Shown piece by piece: positions 23,481-33,363 of a DNA stretch of 64,000 nucleotides. The notes below the pieces were generated by a model, which ran no database searches, had not been told where the DNA came from, and worked only from the letters and a program-made list of their open reading frames with translations. The DNA comes from Apteryx mantelli (taxonomy: Eukaryota; Chordata; Aves; Apterygiformes; Apterygidae). Both the position numbers and the translations under genes were made by a program. The stretch's first letter is position 1. The number at the start of each line of letters is the position of its first letter. The stretch is from the NCBI RefSeq assembly GCF_036417845.1, contig NC_089981.1, positions 8,449,501 through 8,513,500 of the forward strand, in the 5' to 3' direction.

Positions 23481-24519
23481 TGGCATAACTCATCTCATCA
23501 TGTAGCAGATGTCTAAGATACTTAGTTGAACCATTCTGTAAAAATACCTGTTGCTTTTTTTTCCTCCCCCTCCCTATTGAGAAGAAACTAAGATGGAAGA
23601 CAGAAACGAAGGCATGCTTAAAGGTATATCTCTAGGTGAGATGAATTCCATAAGCAGCCATATGCATGTAGAGCTACTCCAGATTTATTACAAATAAACC
23701 AACTATTCCTTCACTGCCATATTTATAACTGTGATACTAATATTTTTTTTTTTATTCAGAAAAAGATATTAAAGTCCGCTGGTTGGATTCCAACTCTTTC
23801 CAGTCAACTTTGATGGCATTCTACTAGACAAATGTCTGATAGAAAACATTCTTTGATTAATTCTGCTCGTTCCTGCACCAAACTAAGCTCCATTCACACT
23901 CATAACAAACTGACTGTCTGACTAGTAGGTACATGGACGTATGAATTCATGAGCTGACTTTTGAAGGTGTGCAGGATATACAAAGTTACCTGTGAAGACA
24001 GAAATGGATGGTCAGCATCTCTGGGGAAAATAAGGTTTCACATGCATTTGTCTGCATGGGATTACAATGATATTCCATAGCAGATGTCAGCTGCACTTAA
24101 ACTCCAGGACTATGAAAAGAGTTAAATTCATATCCATTTTCACTTACCATGTCTTTATTAAACCAAAGGTAAGTAACTGCAATTTGTTTGCACGGCACAA
24201 TACATGACTACAATCTGCTGCTGCTGTATCAATTCTATCAATAAATTGGACCTACAAGCCACAAAGAACACGTGTGAAAATGAGGCTATTCTAGGATTCC
24301 TAGACTGTGACATTCTCGTTCCACATTGTCCTGAAACGATGTTTTGCTAAATTTCAGTCTACTTTTAAATATAAACAGACTTTATCTCTGTTATTTCTGT
24401 TTTGTATAACAGAGATGGTCTCTTTCCAAAATGTTGAGAAGATTTGGATTTATTCCACTCTTGGTAATACCCAGCACTCTGAAAAAGAAGGAGATCTGAA
24501 CAGGCTTTTATCTATCTGG
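23481..24519. other. Inner end of left arm, no gene recognised
   Basis: AT-rich DNA matched at about 97% to 45194-46226. No gene seen. Confidence 0.6.
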
Positions 24520-26251
24520 GCAGGTGGCTCTCCATGACCCGAGGTTACACTAATAGGATAAAAACATGAGAAACTGCTGGACATTACAGAGAGTGAAAGA
24601 GGCTTGTCAGGAACTCCCCATGGGTGAAGGATATTGAAAGACAGTAAAATAGGATTGCTGTCTTAGCAAAGTTGCTCAGGAAGGCTATAGTTACCAACAT
24701 AATCATATAAATAGCAAATACAGGTGTGAAACGAGCAAAACAGGAGTCAAAGGGGAAAGCATAGTTGGGAGGGGAAGAGAGGAAAGAGAAATATAAGCTA
24801 ATGACATTAGGGCTGCTTGTGGGTACCTGTTGATTAGTCCTGAATCTGATCAACACAGCCTGGAACAGGACAATAAGCTTGTATTTCTGACCATACCACA
24901 GGTGTCAAAGTTGCTTCTGCACTGTTTCTCCTAACATCAATGAAGGGGTCACCCTGGAGGGCACAGAGGATTTCTGCAATATCTCAGGGAATATACATCC
25001 AACGTAGAGGGAAAGGAGAGAGATTCCATGACTAATCCCTAAAACCACAAATTAATATGCTTCATATTCATACTCATAGGGTGAGGTAGGAAAGGGCATG
25101 TGGGTGGCAATCACAGCTGTTGCTCCTATATAAATGCCATTGTTAGCCACATCTGTGTTTTTTTCTGTAAAGGAGAAGAGGGGGAATTGTTCTCTAGTTG
25201 CTGAAAGCAAAGGTCTGTGGCAGTCCACCTGGGATGTGTATTGCCTAACAAATTCTTTAGCTTGGAAGTTATCCTTGGTAAGGTAGTGTTGTGACCAAAA
25301 AGCTTAGATGCCCTGAATGCCTAACTCGTAGTGCTTCTAGCTTTTAAAATTTTATCAAGAGGTCTTACTTGGTTAGCCTTGTTCTTTCTCAGTCTGTCTA
25401 GGGGTGTTCTGCTCCTGTTGATTTCCTTCAACTGTAGCATGCTTTTTCTTTTTTGAAGTGGAGATCTACAGGGTTGTGAAATTGTGGACTAGTTTATGTT
25501 GGATGAGTTCTCTGTAGGTCTCCTAATTTAGTCTTTTGCTCAAAGTAGGCCTAATTAGATTAAGACATTAAGGGTCTTATCCAGCTGGTTTTTCCCTGTC
25601 TCCAAGTATGAAGATATCACAGTCTCTCTAGGCTTCTGTCCCAGCGTTTTGTCACCCTCTGGATGAAAAATGTTTTCCTTGTTAACAAACTTGTTTGCAT
25701 TGGAATTTTTCATCTTGTAAGCACCATGTGTAAACAGTGAGAGGGGGAAGCTAGTCTATTTAGTCTATGCCATGAGGCCTGGGCTATCTTTTAATAAGTC
25801 CTCTTCCAGACTGCCTTCAGGGGGCTATGTATGAAAGTGGGACCTCTCATTTCTGTTTCTCTGTGTGGCTAGTCCCCATGTACTGAGTTCAAGGGAAAAA
25901 GTCTGTATGTAGGTGACAGAGCAGAAATATTCAGTACTACTACGCTTGCTAACATGCGTGCTATTTCCAGCCTGCCTTCCCCCCCCATGTCTGATATGGG
26001 GAAAGAACTCCTCCTGCAAGGTACTGGGGAATTCAATAAATGCTTGTTACTTAAATTACTGCTTGCCTTGGTCAGTGAGGAACAGGACAATGAAGCTGAA
26101 CCAGGTGTCTGGGTTACATAGCCCATGTCTTTTCTCTAGTCTTCTCTCCTCACTCAAGCTAGGAGAGAATATCTATGAGGCCTGATTCTTAGGCTTCCTT
26201 GAGTCCACATGCTGCATAATGCATGTATGTGATCTATTTGCTCTGTGGTGT
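24520..26251. other. Start of single-copy spacer, no gene recognised
   Basis: Unpaired DNA between the left arm and the TRIM gene. It should contain the upstream leader exon and promoter of that gene, but nothing can be placed. Confidence 0.5.
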
Positions 26252-26288
26252 GGTTTTCTTTTTTTTCTTTTTCTTTTTTTCCCTCCAG
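26252..26288 (+). other. Predicted 3' splice site before TRIM RING exon
   Basis: A long T-rich pyrimidine tract ends CCCTCCAG, followed by GTGACTATT. It lies 71 bp upstream of the first usable ATG of the RING exon, as expected for a 5'UTR intron. Confidence 0.65.
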
Positions 26289-26773
26289 GTGACTATTCCT
26301 ATATCAGGATATAGGAACTGTCTCCCGAAGTCTGTGCCCATCTCACAGCACTACCACCAATGGCTTGCCTCAGTCATTTGGAGGTCCTTAACATGGACAC
26401 CACTTGCTCCATCTGTCTTGACTACCTGCAGGACCCTGTCATGATTCCTGGTGGCCACAGCTTGTGTAAAGCCTGCATCACCCACTACTGGGAGCCAGTG
26501 GTCAAGGACTTCAGCTGCCCAATGTGTCAGCATGTTTGTGCTCAGCAAGTCATGTACCCCAACCGGCAGCTGGCCAGCATAGTGGAGACAGCCCGGCAGT
26601 TGCCTTTTGTCAAGGAAAAGATGCAGAACGAGAAGCTCTGCTGCCGGCACCATGAGGTCATCAGTCTCTTCTGCAAGGAGGACCAGGAAGCCATGTGTGT
26701 GGTGTGTGCAGTCTCCCACGGCCATCTCACTCATACAGGAGAGCCCCTGGATGAAGCCCTCAAACAACACAAG
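26289..26773 (+). other. TRIM pseudogene exon 1: RING and B-box
   Basis: Coding begins at ATG 26360. The RING reads C16-x2-C19, then Gly31 where Cys is expected, H33, C36, C39, C53 and C56. A single T-to-G change (TGT to GGT) would explain Gly31. The B-box type 2 is complete: C94, H97, C105, D108, C113, C116, H122 and H125 with canonical spacing. By family comparison the exon should end after Lys138 at 26773, but the next bases are GAAAGC rather than GTAAGC, so the donor appears mutated. Cryptic GT sites lie near 26785 and 26798; the open frame itself runs on to 26869. Confidence 0.88.
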
Positions 26774-28389
26774 GAAAGCAAATGGTATCTCCCAGAGGTA
26801 CTGCTAGAAAGCATTTCCTTCACAAGGTTTGAGATACCTGGCATTCCACTCCGGTCTTTAAACTTCTAACCATCTCATCCTAAGTAAGGCAGTAGGGCAG
26901 TTCAGACCCACCAATACTTGTTAAGTCACAGGAATGCAGCAGAACAGTCTGGGAACAAGTGTTGCATCTCTAGTTTGACTTTGACACTAAATATTTCAAA
27001 AGGGTGCTGGTGACCAGAGAAACTCTAGAGAAATTTGTATTCAAGCACCACAGTTTGGAAGCGGAGTCTAGGGATCAGAACATGAGTAGATTATGAAAGA
27101 GGATGTAGGGCCTCCCCAGTTCTGGGAAGGAGTTTAATCTAGGCATAAGAGCTGAGTGTAGGCCCAATGACTACTGGCTCCTACCCGCTCTAAGCAGCGA
27201 AGCAGAACTTATTAGTAGATTCCGCTCTTCTCTGCAAACAGGGAGGAGAAAGACAGTCCCTGCTACAGAAGGAGGAGGGTGTGTGCTGGGGGCTCAGGGT
27301 TTCGTTTCTATGATCCAGTAAAGAAACTGGAGTCTAATGGATAGAGCAAGGAGGAACGGGAACTAAGGCAGCTGTATGTAGAAATGTGCCTATACCTCAT
27401 GGCCAGCTTGAGGTGAGACCACCCAAAACTACAGTAATGATTCCGACATCAGAAACTGATGTTACTGCTCACGGGCTCTCCATCTTGAAGCTGAAGAAAC
27501 ATTCCAGCAGCTGAGTGGGATGTGTGCTTCACCCTCTGAGGCAACCTCAACCAATTGAGCTAGCTGTGTTGGTGGCTAGAACCAACAGTCTGACAAATGT
27601 GCTTATTCACTTCACCGGACAGTAGATGCATAGTCAGCTAATTAGCTTTCTAGAATACTCCTGTGACTATACTGACATCTAGTGGAATTTAGGCATCTAA
27701 TTCATCTAATTCATCTAAATGTAGATGTCTTAATCTTGGACAGAATCCCAGCCAAGGTGTCTGCACAAGTTGCATCCAAAATGTTGGAGGCATTTTTCAG
27801 GGCCCACCCCCAATTCTTTATTTTTTTTTTAGGAATCTCAACTTAGGATTCGATTAGTCGTTTTCAGAGGCAGGAGGGAGTGTTAGAGCAAAATTTGTGA
27901 TGTTCCACTGAGTAATTCCTGCTGTCCCATATCTGAGGGTGGAGTCAGAAGTTCCATTTTGATTCAGAGATACAGTAGGTTTCCTGGAAAGTTGCTCTGG
28001 TGATTGACTCCCTAGAAAAAATTAAGCTATACAGTGTAGAACTATCTTGCTTTGACTCCTTGTCTGCACTTCTAGCTGCTGTTCAGAAGCTAAATTTGGA
28101 AGGCAGAGGAATATTGTAACCTGTATTGCTGCTGCACACACAGGTGTTCAGAACTTTAACCCAGAAACACTCAGTGTAGCACCTGATGCAGATGTTCAGT
28201 GTGAATAGCCAGAGGATTGCTGGAATTTATAATTGACATCCCATGAAAGCAAAGTGCATGAAGTGACATGTCAGATCAATTGGTATATGATTCTCAGCTG
28301 GTATGATCCAAGCCTTCTCAGTGCTGCTTCAGCATCTGATGCCTTGGACCATTTTGCCTGAGCAGAATCTCTTGCCCTTCCCTCTCCAG

Positions 28390-28485
28390 GATAAGCTACA
28401 AGCTTGCATGGAGCATCTGGGCAGAAAAGCAAAGGATTTGAAGGAACATTTATCCATGGAGGAGAAAAAGCCCAAGGAGCTGAGA
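28390..28485 (+). other. TRIM pseudogene exon 2: 96-nt coiled-coil exon
   Basis: Exactly 96 nt lie between an acceptor (CCCTCTCCAG) and a consensus donor (GTAAG). It encodes 32 residues starting DKLQACMEHL and ending EEKKPKELR, the hallmark short exon of TRIM coiled coils. No frame damage is seen. Confidence 0.9.
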
Positions 28486-29175
28486 GTAAGTGGAAGAAGG
28501 GGCAGAGCTGAGAGGAGTGGGGTAGGGGCCTTCTCTTTAGGCCCACCCAGCTGGAGTGAACTGGAGTGGTGTGGTGAGCTCAGAAGAGCTGACAAGAGGG
28601 GCTCTTTCTTCCCTAGGGGTGTTGCCTCAGGTCAGTCCCCAGCTGGGAGATGCTCTCTAATCTCCTGGTGACTTCTCTGTCACAGCCTTTCAAAGAAGCT
28701 CTTGTGGCAGTCCCTTTCTCTGGGGCAGGGCTGAAGCTCTGCCTTGCATTTTGAGAGGTCACTATTAATCTGTATGGCCCTCTGCAACCAGGAGCCCTGG
28801 ATCTCCCTGTTTAATCTCTTCCATGTGGTCTAGCTGAGAGCAACATGACTTTCATCTTTCTTGGTGAGGTGAGGAAAAGGCTGAGCTTTAAACTTAGTCA
28901 TGGTAGGTCTGCACCTTGGAAAGCAAGACTTTATACTCAAAGGGTAAAAATGGGGTGTGACTCATCCAGATGTCATGAGCCAGACCTTACAAGTGCTGCC
29001 TTTCTTTCCATTTCCCCCAAATAATTAGCAGAATTAATGACACCTGGGTTAGATAAAGCCCAGCACTAACAGGCAAAAGGATTGCTGGGCATGCAGACAC
29101 ACCCTACAATATTTATGCTGATGGGGGGGGGTGTTTGGTGGGATCTGACTTGTTGTCTTCCCTCTCCTTTTCTAG

Positions 29176-29198
29176 GACATGCAGAGTGTTCTGCAGAG
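29176..29198 (+). other. TRIM pseudogene exon 4: 23-nt exon
   Basis: Exactly 23 nt sit between a strong acceptor (CCTCTCCTTTTCTAG) and a GT donor. It encodes DMQSVLQ plus two bases of the next codon. This tiny exon is diagnostic of TRIM and butyrophilin-like gene structure, and its phase joins correctly to the 116-nt exon. Confidence 0.87.
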
Positions 29199-29673
29199 GT
29201 GATGTACCCTATTCCTCTTCCTATCTGGGGGGAGGGGATAGGGAAGGAGCTGTTAGTAGTTGAAGATGCAATTGCTTGGTAGGAGTGCTCCTTTCCTCTG
29301 GGATTAATGCCATGCCAATGTTTCAGTGCAGTGTTAGGAGACTGGCTGCATTGCACTGTAATAGAATGATCCCCCTGGAAGATAAAACCTGATATATTGG
29401 TGGTCAGTTCCATCCTTTGCCTTTTCTCAGACCAGGATAGTTATACTGACTCTGGGCCAAATCCCAATATATATGAACTGTCAGCTTCTTCCCCTTAATT
29501 TTTTCCTGTCATGGTTTCTCAGTGGGAATACAGACTTTTGGTAAGCTTCCAGCATTTCAACCTTAGCATAGCAATAATTCCTAGAAACAGCTGCTGTGTT
29601 TTGTACTAGGGAATGGCATCTTCTAGACACTGTGATTGATTCGATTACTAGATGAAGTCACTTCTTTCCTTAG

Positions 29674-29789
29674 GTATGAAACACTTAAGAACCTGGAGCT
29701 ACCTTCTGTCCCTCTTGAGCTGAAGAGGGCAACGGCCTGTTTCCCTAGGCCATTATTTCAGCTTAAGAAGATGCTGAAGAAGTACCCTG
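29674..29789 (+). other. TRIM pseudogene exon 5: 116-nt exon
   Basis: Exactly 116 nt follow the acceptor TTCTTTCCTTAG and end at a GT donor (29790). It encodes YETLKNLELP followed by SVPLELKRA and LKKMLKKYP, the linker between coiled coil and PRY in TRIM proteins. The frame is open and in phase with its neighbours. Confidence 0.87.
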
Positions 29790-30431
29790 GTAGTCAAGCT
29801 ATATAGAGACCTCGGTCTGGGACTTGAGTCCAGTCCTTGGCTCTGAAAAGTGTCTTCTGTTTGGCATTCTGAATTCACCTGTATGTCTAGGCCTGGTTTA
29901 AAATGTTGAAGTGACTAGACTTGACTCTTTTCATTTAAATGTTTATCTTGTTGGTGAACCCAATGAACGGACCTGAGAGCTCATTTGTGGGCCCCTTTGT
30001 GGAGAAAGCCCATTATATCAGTGCATGTGCTCAACAGCACCCCTGTCACTCTGCCAAAGTGCAGAAGTGACCCCTGGTGCCAGTATTGTTGGTGCCTGCC
30101 TGAATAAGGGGTCAGGAGTGGGGCGCTTGAGAGATGAAACAGATGACAGTGCAGACTATCAGAGGAAGGTAAGCAACTTCAGGAGAAAGGTGGCATAGCA
30201 TAGAGCTAAGACAATTTGGGGTAGGGACTCAGAGAAGGCAATTCAAGTGTGTGGTATGGTGAGGAGATGGGGCATGGAGGGTTGACAGATGCCCAGCCGC
30301 CTTGTGGTCAATGGGCAAATGGCTGTGTAATTGCTCTTCTCCAGCTGATTCTTCTGGGGTGAGGTGTGTGAATCCATTGCTCCCTCCCCCTTGGTTTTCC
30401 CTGCTTTCTCATAGTCTCTGCTCTGCTAAAG

Positions 30432-30520
30432 GAGATGTGTCTCTGGACCCTCAGACAGCTCATGCCAGTGTGGTACAGACATGGTCCCTTCAACAGCGGG
30501 GATGTCATATCTCTGAATAC
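30432..30520 (+). other. TRIM pseudogene exon 6: truncated PRY
   Basis: After an AG at 30430-30431 the frame reads GDVSLDPQTAH, the start of a PRY domain (consensus VTLDPDTAHP), in phase with the 116-nt exon. Similarity then fades and a stop comes after SEY at about 30518. No SPRY remnant is evident downstream. Confidence 0.8.
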
Positions 30521-30849
30521 TGATTTCAATCTTCTTTCTCTATATTGTCAGGAGGCAGACACCTGTGGTGCAGGATGAGCACAGAAATAGTGTGCCCCTC
30601 TCTACAATCAACTTAGACATTGCAGATGAAGTTGAATGGGTATGATGTACAAGGCAGCAGCTGAAGTACTTGCTTGAAGCCATCAAGTTAAATTTGACAA
30701 AATTTAGGCTCTTGCTTAAAATGCAATCTGTTTCAAGTGTGAAGAGAAGAGAAATACTTGAATGAGCAGCTGGAATGCATGGAGCTCTCCCTGGGGACAG
30801 GTGAGGGGCCAGCTGAGAGCTCATGGGTCAGGACTGGGGGCAGACCAGC
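30521..30849. other. Short stretch between TRIM and CR1, nothing recognised
   Basis: No SPRY continuation or other gene could be read here on either strand. Confidence 0.5.
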
Positions 30850-31845
30850 ACTGGTGACCATGTAATGGGTGTCTGCTGTAGATAATCTCTTCGGGAAGAA
30901 GAAATAGGTGAGGCATTCTTCAGAGAACTGGAATGAAGTTTATGTCCACAGGCCCTGGTCCTATGAGCTTCATCCACCCTGATATTGGCTGGCTGGACAA
31001 TGGAGTAGGGCACAAGAAATCCAGGGAGATAATGGAGTGCATTGATGACAGCTTTCTAACACAGGTGATCAAGGAGCTGAGGAGGAGAGGCACTCTGGAT
31101 CTCATACGAACAAACAAGGAAGGACTGATTGGAGATGTGGAAGTCGGGGGCAGTCTTAGCTGCAGTGACCACAAAATGGTGGAGCTGAGGATCCTGTGAG
31201 GAGGGAGCAGAGGACAAAAGGCAGGATCAATACCCTGGGCTTGAGGAGAAGAGAATTTGGCCTGCTCGGGAAGGGTTCCATATGATATGGTCCTGGAGGG
31301 AAGAGGGGTCCAAGACAGCTGGCTGATATTCAAGGATCACCTCCTCCAAGCTCAAGACTGGTCCATTCCAACAAGCAGGAAATCAAGCAAAGGTAGCAAG
31401 AGGCCTATGTGGATGAACAAGGAGCTCCTGGCTGACCTCAAACCTAAAAAGGAAGTGTACAGGAGAGATTCCCAAGGACTGCAAGAGAGCAAACGCCCCT
31501 GCTACCTTCAAGAAGGGCAAGGAGGAGGATTCAGGGAACTACAAGCCAGTCAGCCTCACCTCAATCCCTAGGATGGTGATGGAGCAACTAATCCTGGACG
31601 TCATTTCCAGACATGGGAAGGAAAGGTGATAGGCTGGAGGTAGACAGGATGGCTTTATGAGGGGAAAACTCTGCTTAACAAAGCTGCCAGCCTGCTCTGA
31701 GGAGATGATTGGCTTGGCGGGTGAGGGGAGAGGAGAGGTACTTGTTTACCTCAGTTGCAACAAGGCCTTTGACATGGTCTCTCATGACATCCTGCTAGAG
31801 AAACTGATGAAGTTCAGGCTAGATAGGTGGACAGTGACAGCTGAC
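30850..31845 (+). repeat. CR1 LINE, internal ORF2 relic
   Basis: A broken CR1 ORF2. The end of the endonuclease domain is readable (FIHPDIGWLDN near 30969; DLIRTNKEGLIGDV at about 31099-31140; CSDHKMVELRIL). After an internal deletion near 31455 there is the segment before the reverse transcriptase (IPKD, then KKGKEEDSGNYKPVSLT in shifted frames, to about 31560). The reverse-transcriptase stretch VYLSCNKAFDMVSHDILLEK lies at about 31745-31804. Frameshifts and stops separate the pieces. Unlike typical CR1 copies it lacks the 3' end, stopping against an OR fragment. Confidence 0.85.
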
Positions 31846-32100
31846 ATCAGGGCATCCTTTCCACCTGTGTTTCTCAGGCTGTGGATCAAGAGATTTAGCA
31901 TGGGGATGACATCATATAAAATACTGCTCCAATTTTGCCTTGCCATTGTGAGCTGTTGCACTGAGGTTGAACATAAACGCAACTAGCTGTTGCATATAGC
32001 ACGCTGACTGCTATCAGATGGAGAAATTCTTTTCTGTGAGCTGATAGCATCCTCAGGATGTTTTGAAAGCCCCCTGCAGTGTGCTTAGATGCCACTGAAG
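31846..32100 (-). pseudogene. Olfactory receptor pseudogene, 3' fragment (OR4th)
   Basis: Minus-strand translation gives the last third of a class II OR. It reads ML-SAHRKEFLHLIAVSVLYA (loop 3/TM6, consensus FSTCASHL-AVSLFY), YVQPQCNSS, WQGKIGAVFY, and after a frameshift VIPMLNLLIHSLRN (consensus [12 protein letters not shown]) with a short tail. The key Cys and His before TM6 are altered. Everything from TM1 to TM5 is absent. It abuts the truncated CR1 relic, so a rearrangement probably cut both. Confidence 0.82.
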
Positions 32101-32523
32101 ATTTTCAGTATTTTACGTTATGCATTTTGTTTGCACTGTCAGCCTGAGGAGCGGAATATATTGACTCTGATTTGGATGTTTCCCTCTAAACTAGAGAGAC
32201 AGAAGAACCTTTAGATGGTGATTCATTTCATTCTTGGAGAATTATCTTAATATACAGACAGTATTTATTAAATATGGTGGATATAAATAAACAACAAGAG
32301 TAAAACTACAGGAAAGCAGGCATGTAATGGAAGAAGTTTCTAAGTCCTTTGCGTCACTGGCCTTTCATTCCATAGATAGGAAATCCATAGGGATTTACAA
32401 GTGATTGGTCTAATATCCGACAGCAGAGCAGAGAAGAAAACAGAGGTGTACTACATGACATTCTACAACATGCCCCTTTTGTCTCTTCCACCTATGATTT
32501 AGTTGCAAAAGGTTTGAGAAAAG
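32101..32523. other. Intergenic, nothing recognised
   Basis: AT-rich DNA that would have held the 5' two thirds of the OR fragment; no OR motif can be read here. Confidence 0.5.
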
Positions 32524-32528
32524 ACTTC

Positions 32529-33358
32529 TGTCGCGAAAGGAGTGATGCACTTCCCTCGTAAGAGGGAAGCAGCACTACGTTTACTGCAGTAAGACAGTGA
32601 CTTAACAAAGTTCAGTCGTAAATAAGAACGATTTAACGAGGTTCGATTGGCAAGGTTCGCTCAGTTATTTACTGCATGAAGGACAGGGTCAGATACGTGT
32701 GCAATGGAGACCCTCCCGTTGAGTCACGAGCTCCAGACTGGACCCCCTTGCTTTCTAAACTCCTTTGGAGAGAAGCCCAGGTGCAGCTGGATCCAGTCCT
32801 AGTCCCAGACTTGGTCAACGGTTCATATCTAAAGGAGTGAGTGCAAAGGGAACCCTCCCGTTGAGTCACAAGATTCAGACTGGACCCCCTTGCTTTCTAA
32901 ACTCCTTCGGAGAGAAGCCTAGGTGCGGCAGAATCCAGTCCTAGTCTCAGACTTGGTCAACGGTTTATGTGTAAGGAATTAGGTGTGCTATCAGTCAGGG
33001 ATATAACTCAGGAAAGTTTTGCGAAGTTCACAAAAGTTCAGCATGCTGTTGATCACTTACCGAGGATCTGTGGCGGGTAAGGAATCTCTCAGCCTCGAGG
33101 AGTGACCTTGAGAGGCGCTCCTACTCAAAAGGAGGTTCTGCAGTGCAGCCCGCTGCTGTGCAGGAGAGCTCAGTGGGCTCTGGGCTGCCCCCTGTTTATG
33201 GGGGGGAGATGATTGACTCATGGTTGTATTTGCATACTAGATAGGTCTTAGCTGGTGCATGCTCAACTAGCCCCTACATACGTGCTGTTTACAGGGAGGT
33301 CAGGTTGAGGGGGAGAGAGCACATCAGTGGGGGGAGGGGGAAGGAGCACACTGTCACA
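32529..33358. mobile_element. Solo LTR of an endogenous retrovirus-like element
   Basis: An 830-bp element begins TGTCGCG, ends CTGTCACA and is flanked by perfect 5-bp direct repeats ACTTC at 32524-32528 and 33359-33363. TG...CA ends and a 5-bp target duplication are typical of ERVL-type LTRs, though ERV1 can also give 4-5 bp. No internal gag/pol sequence adjoins it, so it is a solo LTR left by recombination between the two LTRs of a provirus. Orientation is uncertain: a CATAAACAGG TATA-like motif on the minus strand (near 33190) suggests minus. It contains a tandem duplication. The family is not named. Confidence 0.82.
32711..32990. repeat. 142-bp tandem duplication inside the LTR
   Basis: CCCTCCCGTTGAGTCAC begins at 32711 and again at 32853, and the two copies stay alignable for about 138 bp with roughly a dozen differences. 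Each copy holds GACTGGACCCCCTTGCTTTC and GACTTGGTCAACGGTT. Confidence 0.9.
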
Positions 33359-33363
33359 ACTTC

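Larger units (their letters stand above)
4020..24519 (+). repeat. Left arm of ~20-kb inverted repeat
   Basis: This whole stretch is matched in reverse complement by 45194-64000. Paired landmarks are 4020/64000, 7714/60308, 12332/54771, 18253/50674, 22281/47428 and 24309/45400. The sum of paired coordinates drifts between about 66860 and 69709 because of unequal indels. The arm loses its match near 24510-24519, where the left reads TATCTATCTGG and the right arm's complement reads TATCTGG before both become unrelated. The outer end is not resolved. It carries OR1, OR2 and OR3. Sampled divergence is about 3-5%, with one block below 1%. Confidence 0.97.
26289..30520 (+). pseudogene. TRIM-family (RING/B-box/PRY) pseudogene
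   Basis: Five exon-like blocks in one orientation keep the standard TRIM exon plan of RING/B-box, 96 nt, 23 nt, 116 nt and PRY. One reading frame runs through all their junctions. TRIM proteins of this build are ubiquitin ligases, often in innate immunity, that bind partners through PRY-SPRY. Four faults argue against function. RING zinc ligand 3 is Gly31. The expected exon-1 donor is GA instead of GT at 26774-26775. The usual 231-nt coiled-coil exon is not found between 28486 and 29175. A stop cuts the SPRY soon after its start. Skipping a 231-nt exon would keep frame. I cannot assign a subfamily; TRIM7, TRIM27 and TRIM39-like genes share this plan. Confidence 0.85.

Noticed and set aside
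26351-26770. 139-codon minus-strand open frame over the TRIM RING exon
   Set aside because: It is the antisense shadow of the RING/B-box exon, whose plus-strand zinc-ligand spacing is unmistakable.
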